From Voacanga thouarsii (taxonomy: Eukaryota; Streptophyta; Magnoliopsida; Gentianales; Apocynaceae), in assembly GCA_026120185.1 (NCBI GenBank), contig JANUWF010001699.1:164001-228000 (forward strand): a stretch of DNA of 64,000 nt, given 5' to 3'. A program made the position numbers and the translations under genes. The notes under the pieces are model-generated. The model had not been told where the DNA came from and ran no database searches. It saw nothing but the letters and a program-made list of their open reading frames with translations. This document shows, in pieces, positions 1-12,179 of this stretch. The first letter of the stretch is position 1. Each line of letters begins with the position of its first letter.

Positions 1-240
1 TTCTCCTCCCTTTCTCACCCTCTCGATCACTCTTTCTCCATTTTTCTCATTCGTCCTCTTCCTCTTTTTCTTTTCCTCCTTTTATCTCTCTTCCCCTTTG
101 TTTTAGTACTCTTTCTCTTCATATATCTCTCTTTTTCTTTCTTTTTCTTTTTCTCTCCGTCCCTCTCTTACACACTCTATCTCTCTCTCTCTCTCTCCCT
201 TTTTTCTCTCTCCTGTTGTCTCACTCTATCTCACTCTCTC
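1..240. repeat. CT-rich low-complexity tract
   Basis: Almost pure C/T on the plus strand, with short runs of CTCTCT. No gene is visible. It may be a polypyrimidine stretch inside or beside the CACTA-type element whose right end follows. Confidence 0.8.
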
Positions 241-339
241 CCCTATATATATACATGTCTACATTTATTTATATCACCCATTTGTTCTCTATAGAAGTAA
301 AATTATATGAATTAAAATGCACATAATAGTATTTCTAAT

Positions 340-341
<2 letters not shown>

Positions 342-370
<29 letters not shown>
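342..370. repeat. (CA)n microsatellite
   Basis: About 14 uninterrupted CA units directly before the subterminal repeats of the CACTA-type element end. The recognisable element sequence begins right after this tract. Confidence 0.95.
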
Positions 371-372
<2 letters not shown>

Positions 373-808
373 AGTGACAACATTTTTCGCCAATAAATTC
401 ACATTAATAGTGACAAGAAAAATGTTGTCACTATAAGTACACCATTTAGTGATAAGAAAATTGTTGTTACTATATGTGCATTATTTAGTGACAACAATTT
501 TGGAGTTGTTACTAAAGAGATTTCCCGCTTTCAAATGAGATTGGCAGGGAATCTCTTTAGTGATAACTCCAAAATTGTTGTCACTAAAAAGAAACTTTGT
601 CATTAAATAGTGCACATATAGTGACAACCTTTAGTGACAATATTTTCTCTTGTCACTAAAAGTTATCATTTAGTGACAATCTTCTTTGTTGTCACTAAAA
701 GTTTGACCTTTACTGACAACTTAAAATGTCACTAATTCTACTATTTAGTGACAATAATTTTGTTTTCACTGATATTTCTCGTCCCTAAAGCCCATTTCTC
801 CTGTAGTG
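371..808. mobile_element. Right end of a CACTA-type DNA transposon
   Basis: The last bases, read inward on the minus strand, are CACTACAGGAGAAATGGG, a typical plant CACTA terminus. The region before it is packed with the motif TTTAGTGACAA and its complement in both orientations, as expected of subterminal transposase-binding repeats. The 3-bp target duplication would be ACT just outside. No matching CACTA left end is visible, so the element is either cut by the window edge or truncated. Its subterminal motif differs from that of the 14-kb element at 12164, so it is a different family. No coding sequence is present. Confidence 0.8.
485..588. repeat. Long inverted repeat (hairpin) in CACTA subterminal region
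   Basis: Two arms of about 42 bp (485-526 and 547-588) are nearly perfect reverse complements around a 20-bp spacer. Each arm contains TAGTGACAACAATTTTGGAG or its complement. RNA from here could fold into a long hairpin, a possible small-RNA source. Confidence 0.85.
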
Positions 809-1337
809 ACTCTAGGCGCATGGGATACTCAAAACCCCCATTAATTATGGGGCTCTTCCTTCTTGGTATGGATGAAAAAAGGAAGGAATATCTCATCCAT
901 AATGATATACTCCTTACCTATTGCCTTGGAGAGTTGTGTATAATCTCTTATTTATAAGAACACGATGAAGAATTGTGCGCATTCTTCAATGAAAAGTTGT
1001 GTGCTATATCCAAATTATTCTCTTAGAGAGCTATGTGTGATTTCTATGATTTATAAATATAAAAGAAAATTATTAAAATATATGTTCCTACAAGTGATAT
1101 ATGATTTGAAAAGTCACATTGTTAATAAATTCTATGTAAGAGTTTTTATTTTCACAAAACCTTTTTTGTGCCTTTTGTTAAAGAAAATTCATGCTTCATG
1201 AAAATGAATTGAAACGTCATGAAAACACATAGAACACACTAAAATTTCATCTCATACATATTTTCTTCATGATTTCAGCCTGCAGGACTTATTTACAGTG
1301 TTAAAGGTTATTTTTATTATAATCTTATTATATTATG
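809..1337. other. AT-rich DNA, no gene recognised
   Basis: Small open frames at 748-957 and 965-1201 show no recognisable domain and no consistent coding character. I see no RNA gene or repeat structure. Confidence 0.6.
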
Positions 1338-1776
1338 AATATTTATTGGCAAATTGTCAAATTTAGTCTCTGAATTTTTTTTTATAACATTGGTCCCTCT
1401 TCTTTTTTCTGTGGCAAATGTAATCATTTCGATCATTTTTTGGCCAGTTAAAAAAGTCAACTCCGACTTTGATTTTTTTGAAGGACAATGTGGTCATTTT
1501 ATTATTCACAAATAGACAAATTGTTAAATTTAGTCCCTGAATTTTTTATTTTTTACAATATTGGTCCCTCTTCTTTATTTTTAACTTATTAGGCCCCCTA
1601 TATATATATATATATATACATATATTTAAAACATTGGTCCCTTTTCTTTTCTTTTTTTTTTTGGCAAATATAATCATTCTGATTAATTTTTGGATATTCA
1701 ATAGTCAGTTAAAAAAGTTAACTCAAACTTTGATTTTTTTGCAGGGCAATTTGGTTATTTTACTATTCACACACAC
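1338..1776. repeat. Dispersed repeat, two tandem copies
   Basis: Two adjacent diverged copies (about 1347-1508 and 1510-1776) share, in order, CAAATTTAGTC, TTGGTCCCTCTTCTT, GGCAAATRTAATCATT, CAGTTAAAAAAGT, a GGACAAT/GGGCAAT word before a GGTYATTTTA word, and an ACTATTCACA-like end. A third copy lies at 11209-11418. The last copy ends in a (CA)n tract. The element class cannot be assigned from the sequence. Confidence 0.7.
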
Positions 1777-2650
1777 ACACACACACATATAAGAAACAAT
1801 TAGCAAGGAAAAAGACAAAGGAAAAAATGAATAAAAATGCCGAGAGCTAAAGGCTGAATCTTTTCATCTAGATGGCTGTCCAAGAGGTCCTCGATGAGAT
1901 CTTTCATGTCAATGGTTAGATATAGATTGGACCGAGAAGAAGAGGACTGGGGAAAGGTAGGTTCGTAATTAGAATTAATGGCTTGAGGGTACATTGGTGA
2001 TCGAATAAATAGTTTACATCTCTAACCCGATGTTCAAAAATTACACATCAATACATTTCATAAATATCCTTTATATAGAACCCTAAAACTAGTACTGGTA
2101 ACAAATTTATGTTAGAATAGAATTATAAGTAGAAAAGATAATTTTTAATGTACTTTGAGGTCATTTGGGTAACTTGAAAACTAGAATTTCCAACTCCAAT
2201 ACAGTTAAAATGCAAAAAATAAAAATTTCGATTTCTCCACCTTAATTTGAATTCTAATTCTTCAAACGGATTTTCAAGATGTAACAAAATTTGTTCTAGA
2301 TTCTCCCCATTAAGCCATAAAGGTAAACTTAGAGATTAATAAGCCTTATCCATGCAAGATTTGAACTTATCTCCAAACAAAATGTTTGAAAAAAAATGAC
2401 CGAAGTGTTTTTTTTCATCAAAATAATATCAATCTCCACAACAAGGTTATGCACCTATACATTGATTTAATTTCTAAATCACACAATGACAATATAACAA
2501 AACTTCTAATAATAAAATCCTGCAATATTTTTTTTATATTTAGAAATTCACAGAATAAGAAAACTATCATTAACTTCTAGAACTCAACTTATAACTACAA
2601 CTTGGCACATGAGAAATTCAAAAGTGTCCAAAACAAAGTAGTTTCAGTAG
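1777..2650. other. AT-rich DNA, no gene recognised
   Basis: Open frames here (1800-1994 minus, 2386-2580 plus) are short and lack recognisable domains. Nothing else stands out. Confidence 0.6.
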
Positions 2651-3142
2651 ATAAATATTTCATTTTAAGTTTCAAATTATCAGAATCTGAACGGTTATTG
2701 CTATTTTTTTTTATTTTTTTAAACCCAAAGCATAAAAGTGTATTTCTAAAGTACTAAACCCAAAGAGACAAGAATATAACATCAATATTTATTGTTGCTA
2801 ATGATATTTAATTTTTAAACTCCACAACAATATAATCAAAGAAAGCAAAGTAGACTAACAAATTGCCTTCGGTCATGCACAAAAAAAAAAAAAAAAAGCA
2901 CTATTAAACTCCTTGTCCATAATGATAACATGTTTACTAATCTTCTAAGCTCTAACTTAAGTTATCACAAACCTATCATATATTCAAAATTTATTAATAC
3001 CATAATTAGCAAAGAATCAACTCGAAATGCTTAAATGTTACAAATTCGAATTCGACTGGTTTTAATAGATCTGGACAATTTGGATTTAATTGGTCTAGCT
3101 TTGATATAACTTGTTGGTTTTAATATCTCTTGTTAGCAAGTA
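2651..3142 (+). repeat. Dispersed repeat R1, copy 1
   Basis: Matches 28763-29132 in the same orientation. It starts with ATAAATATTTCATTTTAAGT, runs through AAGCATAAAAGTGTAT, and ends with GATATAACTTGTTGGTTTTA followed by TGTTAGCAAGTA. This copy is longer because of an insertion that includes a poly-A tract near 2880. The other copy lies just behind the truncated receptor gene. Confidence 0.75.
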
Positions 3143-3759
3143 GAAGAGTTTACAAAAGTGAGACTCTAAAATACTCTAAAATCTAAATCCTACAACTTAA
3201 GGAAAACCCAACATATAGTCTATCTGTTTAACTTAATTTTTTTAGATTGCACATCAATATAGGTCTCCTAAATTAACAAGTATTAATAGCAAATTTATAG
3301 AAGACTAGAATTATAAATGGAAAGGACAATTTCGAAAGATACTTCTAAACCCTTTTAGGCAATTATAAACAAATTGATAAACAACTATTTCTAACTCTAG
3401 TAGAGTTAAAATATAAAATAATTTATTATTAGATAATAATATACTTTAGAAGAACCTATTTACCAATTATGGAAAAAATTTCTAGTGTATACTTTAGGAA
3501 CACTTTAGGAAGAACAAGTGTTAACACACCGTGCACAAGTAGATAAATTTCAAACTTCTTTGTCTCGACTATCTATTGAAACAATTCAAATATAGTAGAC
3601 AACTTTTCAAAATTAAGAATCCGTACCACATGATGAAAATAATCAATTTACAATTTTAATTCTATCATATCACCTTCGTGAAGTCTCACATTCAATGAAC
3701 TTTTTATAAAATGTTTAAGATTAATTTCAAATATTTGGAGGGGTTAATTTATTTTGAAT

Positions 3760-3802
<43 letters not shown>
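3760..3802. repeat. (CT)n(TA)n compound microsatellite
   Basis: About 11 CT units run directly into about 10 TA units. Confidence 0.95.
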
Positions 3803-5966
3803 TCTTGGGGTGGCCATGGCTCCCCCAAACCTATAGGTAGGTTCGTCCTTGCGTGCTTTATACATGTTCCTTTTACTATAAACAAAAAATGTTTCTTCTT
3901 CTTCTTTTTTTTTTTATTTTTAATTCTTGGAAGGACAAAATACGTTCCTTAAAGCATCACTATAGATATTCATCTCAAGGGAAAATCTACAATTGATAAA
4001 TGGATTTTGTTTTAATGTGCAAATGCCTTAAATAACTCTTAATTTGAAAATTACATCTCGTTTAGATTGTACAAAGATTTCTCTTATCCAAAATAAGGAT
4101 TAATTATTTTGCATATAGTAACTTATCCAAATTAAATTTGTGCCCTAAGTAACACATTTAAAAAAAAAAAAAAATTCATAGTTCATTACTTGGGAGAGGT
4201 CAAACTACTTCGCTTTGGCATTCACATAAAAGTTTGTTGGATAAAATTGAAATTTCACTAATGAAGTTGGAACAATGTCCAAATACTAAAAAGTTTGGCT
4301 GGTGATATTGCCGAAGCAAATTTTTTTTTAACTGACTATTCATAGTCTGCCCTCTTTCATACTTCCAAATCTCAGTCTCTCGAGAAATCCCAAATATAAC
4401 TTCTCCATTTTTGAAGGCATTCACACCAATACAAAGATCAAGAGAAGGAACACCAGGTAAAATTTACAAGCATCACGAAGCTTGGGTTTTGCTTAATTTT
4501 TTAAAGTCGGGTGCATAGGTAAGAGTTGGTGAGGTAGTTGAAATTGTATGGGTTTTTCGATTGGGTTTTGCCCAACTATGTGGTATATACTTTTAATTAG
4601 ATTGTTCAATATTGCCCCCCAAGAATAATTTTTATTTGCGTGGCTAATTTCACTCCTTCGAGGTCTGAATAGGAATGAACTTGCCTAATGATGGAGTTTG
4701 GTTTCTCCAAATGATTGGTTGATGTGGACCTCAATTTACTTACCTTCCACAGCTACCTTGCTCCACATCACCAAATTTGTGATTTTCCTATTTACTTCCC
4801 CATTTACTCCCTCATTTTATTGCTTCAAACTTCACCTTTAACCCCAGCTGGGTAATGTTAATTTATTAGTTACTATGAATGTGTTTCCCAAATTATGGCC
4901 ATTGTAGATGTTAAGTGAATATGTTTTTTATGATAAATTGAATTTCACTTGGCACTGCCCTACTAAATCTTGGTTTAGATCGTTGCATACAGCAATCCTG
5001 CAATAATGTGTACATAGTAATAAGTGCTGGATAGTCTTTAGGACTAATAGCCCATTTGACCCTGTTAAAGGAACAAATGGTGATCCGGATTGATTTAAGT
5101 TGATGCAAACAATTGGATGGATTCATATGTTGCTCCTTCTTGAGAAACTGTATTGCCCGATGCAGATTCATCGTAGTCATCTTTTGTGCTATCCCATCCC
5201 AATTTTTATGTTTTGAGAGTCTTATTCACATTTAATACAGGTTGATTTGTTAGATTGTATAATGTCTATCACAAAACATCCTATTCACGTTGAAGTTTCT
5301 GATTTGTATTAGTCATTCTAGGTCGTTTCATTTGTTAGGCAATCCATTCAATATATGTTAGTTAGCTTTTCTAGGCTCAGCATTCTCAATGCAGGACTTG
5401 CTTATCGTTCCAAAACTCGATTCATATGTTACATGTTATACCTCTCATTCATTTATTTCCTTTAGGGTCTGGCAATAGTACATGTAGGATAAATAAATTT
5501 GAGAACAAAATTGAAATGAGATTACCATTTCTGGGTTGATAGTTTCACTTAGGTTTGTACACTAATTGCCTTTGAATGTACTCTATTACAGGCAACCTTT
5601 GAGAGTCTCTTGAAGACTTACGGATAAGGAGACGAACTTTTCAGAAAAAAGCACAGACTGCTCATCCCTTTCCTTGGCATGGGTTATGGCACTGATCTAT
5701 GTTGAATATGTATAGTATTAACAAGTATTTACAAGGCTTTGATATTTCCTTTAGGGTCTGGTAATATCAAATACAAGGTTTTGATATGTATAGTATTAAC
5801 AAGTCTTTACAATTTTTTTTTGAAATAATATAACATTATTTCAATTTGGAAGAAGCAATACATTCTCTAATTCGAAAAACACTACTTATGGTATATATTT
5901 ATATATTTCTTCACCACAAGTTTTTTCATAATGTATTTATAATAAAAATAAAATAAATATATTACT

Positions 5967-5983
5967 CCCGTGCATTGCACGGG
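5967..5983. repeat. 17-bp GC-rich palindrome in AT-rich DNA
   Basis: CCCGTGCATTGCACGGG is a perfect 8-bp inverted repeat around one central base, inside very AT-rich DNA. Similar GC-rich hairpins occur near the 3' ends of plant Helitrons. No CTRR end follows at the usual distance on either strand, so Helitron identity is not supported. Confidence 0.6.
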
Positions 5984-6539
5984 CAACAACCAAATTTTAA
6001 TAAATAGTGAATCTAACATCTATCTAATGTAGAAAAAAAAATCCATAGTCAATCTAACTTCTATCTTTTTCTCTTTTTTTTTATTTAAAAATATAGATAG
6101 CTCACGATGACATGGACGGAAAATGAAAGAGAGAAAAAAATAAAAAGAGTAAAATAAAGTCTGTAAATATCATAATTGGTGAAGGATTCAAACTTTGAGA
6201 TAATAAAAGTAAAATAAACCACAGCAAGTCCAAAATCAACAAAGGAAAAATGCTAAAAATTAATATAAATAACAAGAACAATAGAATTGGCATCAGTAGA
6301 GTCGCCATGCTTGCCATAATGTGAAGCTCTTCAGGATGCACAATTCCAATGCATTTCTGCATGCATCACCGTCAAAGTCAATTGCGCATTTTAGTCCAGA
6401 TTTCGTTGCTTCCTGTCAGACCATTAATTTCACAAGCATTCTAAATCATATGAAATCACATATAATACCACCTTATATAAGGCAAAAAGGACCAGAATAA
6501 TAGAATTCAACTTCTAAAGAAACATAGCATACCATGAGT

Positions 6540-9500
6540 TCAATGAGCTGCTCTCTCTCTTTCTCCCCGAACAAAGGCATCTCTAATAGCTAACAATTGC
6601 CTTGTGGCCTCATTCATATCCAGGCGATCATTTGGTAATGTTTCAGAGCATTTGAGTCCAATTTCAAAGACTGAAATAATGCACTTCATCCAAAATTCTT
6701 TTCTATTCCAGAAATTTGCAATGCTTTCCTCTCCCTGTTCCAGTTCCTTGTTTTCCTCTCCCTGCCTTGAACAAAGCGAAGAATCCAAAATCTCTACAAC
6801 TTGCTCTAATAAATTTTTTTTCACATAGTTATGCAGGTTCAAATCATTTGTAAAATTTTTATCTGTCGGTCTTTTTCCTGTGAATATCTCTAACAAAAGA
6901 ATCCCATAACTGTAGACATCTCCTTCAGTTGATGGCGAGCAACCCATAGCATATTCTAAAAGTTTTCACACTCCAAGTCATTTCAAATAAAAGAAATTTA
7001 TAACTTTCATTTACAGGAGAAGGGAGAGAAAAAAAAAAAAATCACTTTTCTGGGCAATTAACTGCAAGAAGTCGAGGAAAAAGAGATTACAGAACTTCTA
7101 GGCTTACATGTACTAGCCACTAGTTCATATTTATCAAAAGTTTTACATCCATGAAAAATTCTCAAACAGTAAAAGTTCATAATCTCAAACCATTTAATCT
7201 TTCAAAATTTAATATCCATAGTTTTCTTTCTAACAATTAGTATATGTATTAATGTTGTTACCTGGAGCTGCATATCCAATGGTTCCCTTGATTGCAACCG
7301 AGCTGCTTGAACCAGCTCCCGAGTAACTTTTGGTGGAATTAGGAAGAAGCCTTGCAAGTCCAAAATCACCAACATGAGCAGTAAGGTCATCGTCAAGAAG
7401 AATGTTGCTCGGTTTTAAATCACAATGAGCAATGATAAACCCGCAATGACTATGAAGATATTGCAATGCTGAAGCGACATCAATTGCAATATTCAGTCTT
7501 TGGAGAAGGTTTAGATTTCTTTGCCCTGTTCCATCACGTGTCTTTGAATGCAACCACATATCGAGACTACCATTCTCCATAAAGTCATAGACTAGAGCCT
7601 TGAAATCGTCACCATTAGAATCAATACTGGAGCAATAACTTAAAACAGGAACTAGATTTCTATGACGAATGTTTCTCAATGCATTGCACTCAGCCTTGAA
7701 ACTTTTAGAAGCTCCATGTGTTTGAAGATCCAAAACTTTTACTGCCACAAGCTTGACATTTTGCTTTTCCAACCGTCCCTTATAAACTACCCCAAAATTT
7801 CCTGATCCGACTATATTTTCGTTGGAAAATCCTCCAGTTGCATGTCGGAGTTCATGATAGGAAACTCTCAGGAGCTTATCTTCTCTTGAGGGCTTGGGAA
7901 AAGGAACATTTTCTTGGTATCTTCTTCGATAGCAGTACAGTAATGCGGTGGAAACCAGAATGAAAGTGGACAGCAAGGATACAATAATGACGATCAAAAG
8001 CTTCAAATTATTCTTCCTATGGAAGTGGCAAGAAGGTAACCGGAGTCCAGGAATGCCTCCACAGAGTTTAAAGTTCCCAACCAATATAATTTGGCTTGAA
8101 TTGACAAACACACCATTCCTTGGTACCTCTCCTTCAAGGTTGTTGAAAGAAAGGTTGAGATAAGTCAAACTGGGCAGCCTCTCCATGTCTTTCGGAATTT
8201 CTCCTGTTAAGTTGTTTTGTGAGAGGTCCAAATGCTCGATTGCCTTCAAGAATACCAATTTTTGCGGAATCGTTCCTTGGAAAAAGTTGCTTTGCACGCT
8301 AAGGTTCTTCAAATTCGAACAATCCCCAAGAGTTCCAGGAATGTTTCCCGAAAAATTATTATAAGAAACATCAAGACTGATGATATTCGCGAGTCTTCCA
8401 ACTTCAGAAGGCAAAGGGCCACTAAATGAATTATGTGATAAATCCAGATCTAAGGGTGCAAAGGAGTCGCCAAAAATTTCAGGGGATATGATGCCAGAGA
8501 GTTTGTTTTCAGAGATGTCCAATGTTTTCAAACTTTGAGAGTTTCCAAGGCATGGAGGTAATGTGCCTTCAAGATTATTGCGTTCCATGTATAGTTCGGA
8601 TAGAGATGTTATATTGCAAAAGTCATATGGGATCTCTCCAATCAGCAGATTTTTGCCTAGAGCCAATAGTTGCAAACTTTGAAGTTTATCAAAGCCCCTT
8701 GGTATGGTACCTGCGAAAAAGTTATGTTCCATGGCTAACGCATAAAGATTTTCAAGTCTCATTAGGCTTTCAGGGATTGTTCCTGATAAACTGTTGTATC
8801 CCATGTATATTGCTTGAAGTTGAAGCGAGAGATTTCCAATGTTTTGTGGTAATTGTCCTCCAAAGAAGTTACCGGCAAAGTCAAGTAGCTGTAGATTACT
8901 GCAGTTTGTCAATGAGGTAATAAAATGCATGTCCCCAGTTGCATTATGACCTAAGAGATTCTCCACAAGATTTAACCTTTGGAGACGAGGCAAATTTCCC
9001 AGATTAGTTGGAACCTGTCCTTCAAATTTGTTATTGGAGAGACCAAGTCCCTCAAGATTAGTGGCATTGGTAATTGAAGCTGGAATGTTGCCGTCGAATT
9101 GATTTCGACCAATGTACAAAATTTGCAGATTTGGCATCTTGAGGCCTATGTCATTTGGAAGTTTGCCCTCAAAGAAATTTTCTGTTAGAGAAACCTTAGA
9201 CAGTGTGGAAATATTGTACATAGAGGGTGGGATCGCACCAGAAAATTTATTCGAATTTACTGACAATCCCCATAGATTACTCAAGAATCCAATTTCATTT
9301 GGCAAATTACCCTCTATATTATTGAATTGAAGAACAAGCACTGCAAGCGAAGATAAATTCCCAAAAGAAGAAGGTATCTCTCCGGTCAAGTTGTTTTGAG
9401 ATAGGTGAAGGATCAGAAGCTTCTTCAAAGAGGCTAACTCGGAAGGGATTTTTCCCACGAGTTTATTTCGAGATGTTATCATGGTCCTTAATTCTAAGCA

Positions 9501-9947
9501 TTGGCTCAAATTAACAGGAAGTTCTCCACTAAGAGTGTTGGTTGATAGATTAAGCATCTTTAGCCGAAATAAACGACCAATTTCTTGCGGAATTTCACCA
9601 TGAAATCTATTTTCCTCTAATTGGATAGACTTTAGAAAACTAAGATTTCCAATATAAGGAGATATAGATCCGAGTAGACTTTTACCTCCAAGAGTTAAGT
9701 TAGTAACTCTTTGATGTCGGGCATCACAGGTGACGCCTTTCCAATGGCAATGGTGAAGTGAATGATTCCATGAATTCAGAACTCCATGTGGATCATCAGA
9801 TATTTGAAGCTTGATATTCAGCAAAGCAAGGCGATCAGTCTCGTTCTTAAGATAATTTCCAGCTGTTGCGTCCTGTGGCATCAATGTTATGATGGCACTG
9901 AAAAACAGCACAAGAACTTCAGCTGCTAACCAAAATTCGAGGCCCAT
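6540..9947 (-). CDS. LRR receptor-like kinase, subfamily XII (EFR/Xa21-like), two exons
   Basis: Probable plasma-membrane receptor of the family that senses microbial patterns. Exon 1 is 9947-7262 and exon 2 is 6955-6540. A 306-bp GT-AG intron splits a Glu codon of the kinase domain (phase 1), the usual position for this subfamily. The joined frame is open for 1033 residues, a normal length. Residues 1-29 form a signal peptide. An LRR N-terminal cap follows (about 36-80), then some twenty LRRs to about residue 620, a membrane segment at about 646-668 followed by arginines, and the kinase from about 712. The glycine loop is GSGNFGVVYKG, the invariant Lys is in VAVKVL, and DFG is at 861-863. 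The catalytic loop reads HCDLKPSN (Asp843), so this is a non-RD kinase, typical of innate immune receptors. No disruption is seen. The ligand is unknown. A truncated copy lies head-to-head at 27853. Confidence 0.93.
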
Positions 9948-10204
9948 GTTCGCTCTCAGAAAGTAGTTATCTTTTGCAATTTGGTGGACTGTTTATGCTC
10001 TGGAAATGAAACAAATGACTGTTTTAATTCTTTTTGTCCGTAGAAAGTGTCATACATTCAGAACTTGTATTTATTCATTAAAAGAGAGGATAATGCGGAA
10101 GAAAACTGTAAGCCCATCGTTGCATCGTGCCAGTTAGGTCGAAAACAGAACAGCTTTCCCATCATTGTACCGTTCCAGTTAGGTCGAAGACTTGATTATC
10201 CGCG
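9948..10204 (-). promoter_or_regulatory. Promoter/5' leader of the receptor kinase, shared with its truncated copy
   Basis: About 257 bp upstream of the start codon match, in reverse complement, the region upstream of the truncated receptor (27596-27852). The match stops abruptly at the word ending TTATCCGCG, marking one edge of the duplication. It contains a 45-bp direct repeat (10113 and 10158), each copy with CCAGTTAGGTCGAA, and on the minus strand an AATAAATA word near 10065 that could serve as a TATA element. Function is inferred from position and conservation only. Confidence 0.6.
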
Positions 10205-11208
10205 TTTTTTTTCTTTTTTAAAAAAATTAAAGGTTTTTGTATTGAAGATAGATGGCTTTTTTTATATCAGTGTTTTTTAATTAATTTTTCTAACATGTGC
10301 TCTGGTTATACGTTAATTTAGGGAAAAAAAAAATGAGAGTCTATGGTAACTAATCAATATGTGAAATCAATTTAATCTTCGTAAGATTAAAATTAGATTG
10401 AATAATTGTTACACATTTTTGTGAAGATTTATTTAAAGACTACACAAATTTAAAAAAAAAAGAACTATAAAATCAATTCAAGTTAAAGCAAATACGATAA
10501 TGTTTCTACAAAAATATATATACACCTACGGTTGATTGATCAATGAAGTTCATCTAAAAAGAATATGTAATTTTTTGTTATAAAAAATATGTAAATGTTT
10601 CAATCAAATACTTCAAATATTACTTTACTCAATTTAATTCTTATAAATATAAAAAGTGTATTATAAAGATTAAATTAAGTAAAGTAATCTTTGAGGGATT
10701 TCATTAAGATAATTATATACTTTTAAGGACCAATTTAAAAATTATCCTTACAAAAAATAGGAACTATTACCACTGAAGAAGATAAATAATCACAAATAAT
10801 TGGGAGATTTATTTTTTTAATCAAAGATTTTTAGGATGAAAAGAATTTTTATATATTAAGATTTATTTGATAATTAAATTAAGTATTTAAAATTAATTAA
10901 TTAGTTACTTATTTATTTATTTATTTATTTATTTATTGAGTATGTTTGATAATGATAAATATTAAGTGTTTAATTATTTCAGTATATTTGATAACTGATT
11001 TTTTATATCACTTAATTGATTAAAATATACTGAAATCCTATTATAAATTTTAAATAAAACAAAAGTTAGTTAAATTTGAAATACAAGTATATTAGATGTT
11101 TATTTAATTATTGTTAATCTTTTTATTTAATATAAATTATAATAAATATAGTATAAAAATAGGGCAAAGTAATGCCATAGAATACAGTCATTCGAAAAAC
11201 AAATATCT

Positions 11209-11418
11209 ATACTGATGCAACTGCCAACATATTAAATATTTTGGTAACATTGATCCATCTTCTTTGTTTTAAAATTTTTAGGTCCTTTATCTTTTTTATT
11301 TTGACAAATGTAATCCTTCCGATTAATTTTTAACCAGTCAACCACCGATCAAATGATCAACTTCGTCATTGACTATTTTTATAAGGGTAAATATGTCATT
11401 TTACTGTTCACAAAAGGA
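11209..11418 (+). repeat. Dispersed repeat, third copy
   Basis: Carries the same ordered words as 1338-1776: TTGRTCCMTCTTCTTTG, GACAAATGTAATC, CCAGTCAAC and GTCATTTTACTGTTCACA. It lies upstream of the receptor promoter. Confidence 0.65.
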
Positions 11419-11513
11419 TAAAAAAGTTTCAAGTTATGTATCCATATGGTCATCAAGCCACGTATCCATTTTCTATTTACTACTGCAATAATTTATTCCA
11501 AAAAAATCACTAA

Positions 11514-11579
11514 TTCTTCTTCTTCTTCTTCTTCTTCTTCTTCTTCTTCTTCTTCTTCTTCTTCTTCTTCTTCTTCTTC
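11514..11579. repeat. (TTC)n microsatellite
   Basis: About 21 TTC units without interruption. Confidence 0.97.
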
Positions 11580-12160
11580 GAAGGAAATAAAAATTGTAGC
11601 TTTGCTTTCTTCTTCTTAATCCAACAATGGCATCTGAAAACCCTAATTGGACCAGACATCGAATCAAAAAATTTCCTACTTCACAGTTCAATGGTCTAAC
11701 CGTAATTGAATCGTAATTGAGTTGGTAATATTATAATTTAAAATTTAAAAATATAATTATTTTTAAAAATAAAATTGATCAATAATATAGTGTAATTTAA
11801 GTTCATAAATACATAAATAATGCAATTAGAAGAAAATGTGATATTTTCTCTATTACTATAGACTATTTAGTCTATTTGTGTAACTTATTTCTTTCCTATG
11901 AATATATTATCTTATTTAGCATAAAAAAAAGAACGATTCAATTCAGTTGGACCGACCGGTCTAAACGGTTTGAACAAAATAAGAAGACTTTTTAAAAATT
12001 CAATTCAAATGGAAGGACCGGACTAGTTTGGGGACTAGTTCACAATTCGATCGGTCCGATTGGTTGGTCCGATCTGATCCAAAAAACAGTGATACCAATA
12101 CATGTAAGTTACCATGTACCACTGGTTAGAAATGCCCAATTAAGAAAAGGAGTTGATTAA

Positions 12161-12163
12161 TAA
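12161..12163. repeat. Left target-site duplication of the CACTA element
   Basis: TAA directly before CACTACAAG, matched by TAA at 26140-26142. A 3-bp duplication is the family rule for CACTA elements. Confidence 0.85.
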
Positions 12164-12179
12164 CACTACAAGAAAATTG

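Larger units (their letters stand above)
3143..6539. other. Intergenic DNA downstream of the receptor kinase, no gene recognised
   Basis: AT-rich. It holds a (CT)n(TA)n microsatellite, a short tandem duplication around 5700-5815 (TATGTATAGTATTAACAAG occurs twice), and a 17-bp palindrome at 5967. Minus-strand open frames at 4200-4424, 4911-5180 and 6102-6362 have no recognisable domains. Part of 6362-6539 is probably the 3' untranslated region of the receptor kinase. Confidence 0.55.
10205..12160. other. AT-rich intergenic DNA, no gene recognised
   Basis: Very AT-rich between the receptor promoter and the CACTA element. It contains one dispersed repeat copy, a (TTC)n tract and, from 11930, several words resembling CGGTCCGATTGG. 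The arginine-run open frame at 11473-11691 is only the translated (TTC)n tract. Confidence 0.65.

Noticed and set aside
4200..5180. Possible small minus-strand genes
   Set aside because: Two unrelated open frames of 74 and 89 residues with no domain, no splice support and ordinary composition.
5967..5983. Helitron 3' end
   Set aside because: There is a hairpin, but no CTRR end at the right distance on either strand and no Rep/helicase sequence nearby.
6102..6362. Hydrophobic 86-aa minus-strand frame downstream of the receptor gene
   Set aside because: The hydrophobicity comes from A-rich DNA read on the minus strand. There is no family resemblance.
7948..9330. Plus-strand open frames inside the receptor kinase
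   Set aside because: They are antisense shadows of the LRR coding sequence.
11473..11691. Arginine-rich minus-strand protein
   Set aside because: It is the translated (TTC)n microsatellite without other coding support.
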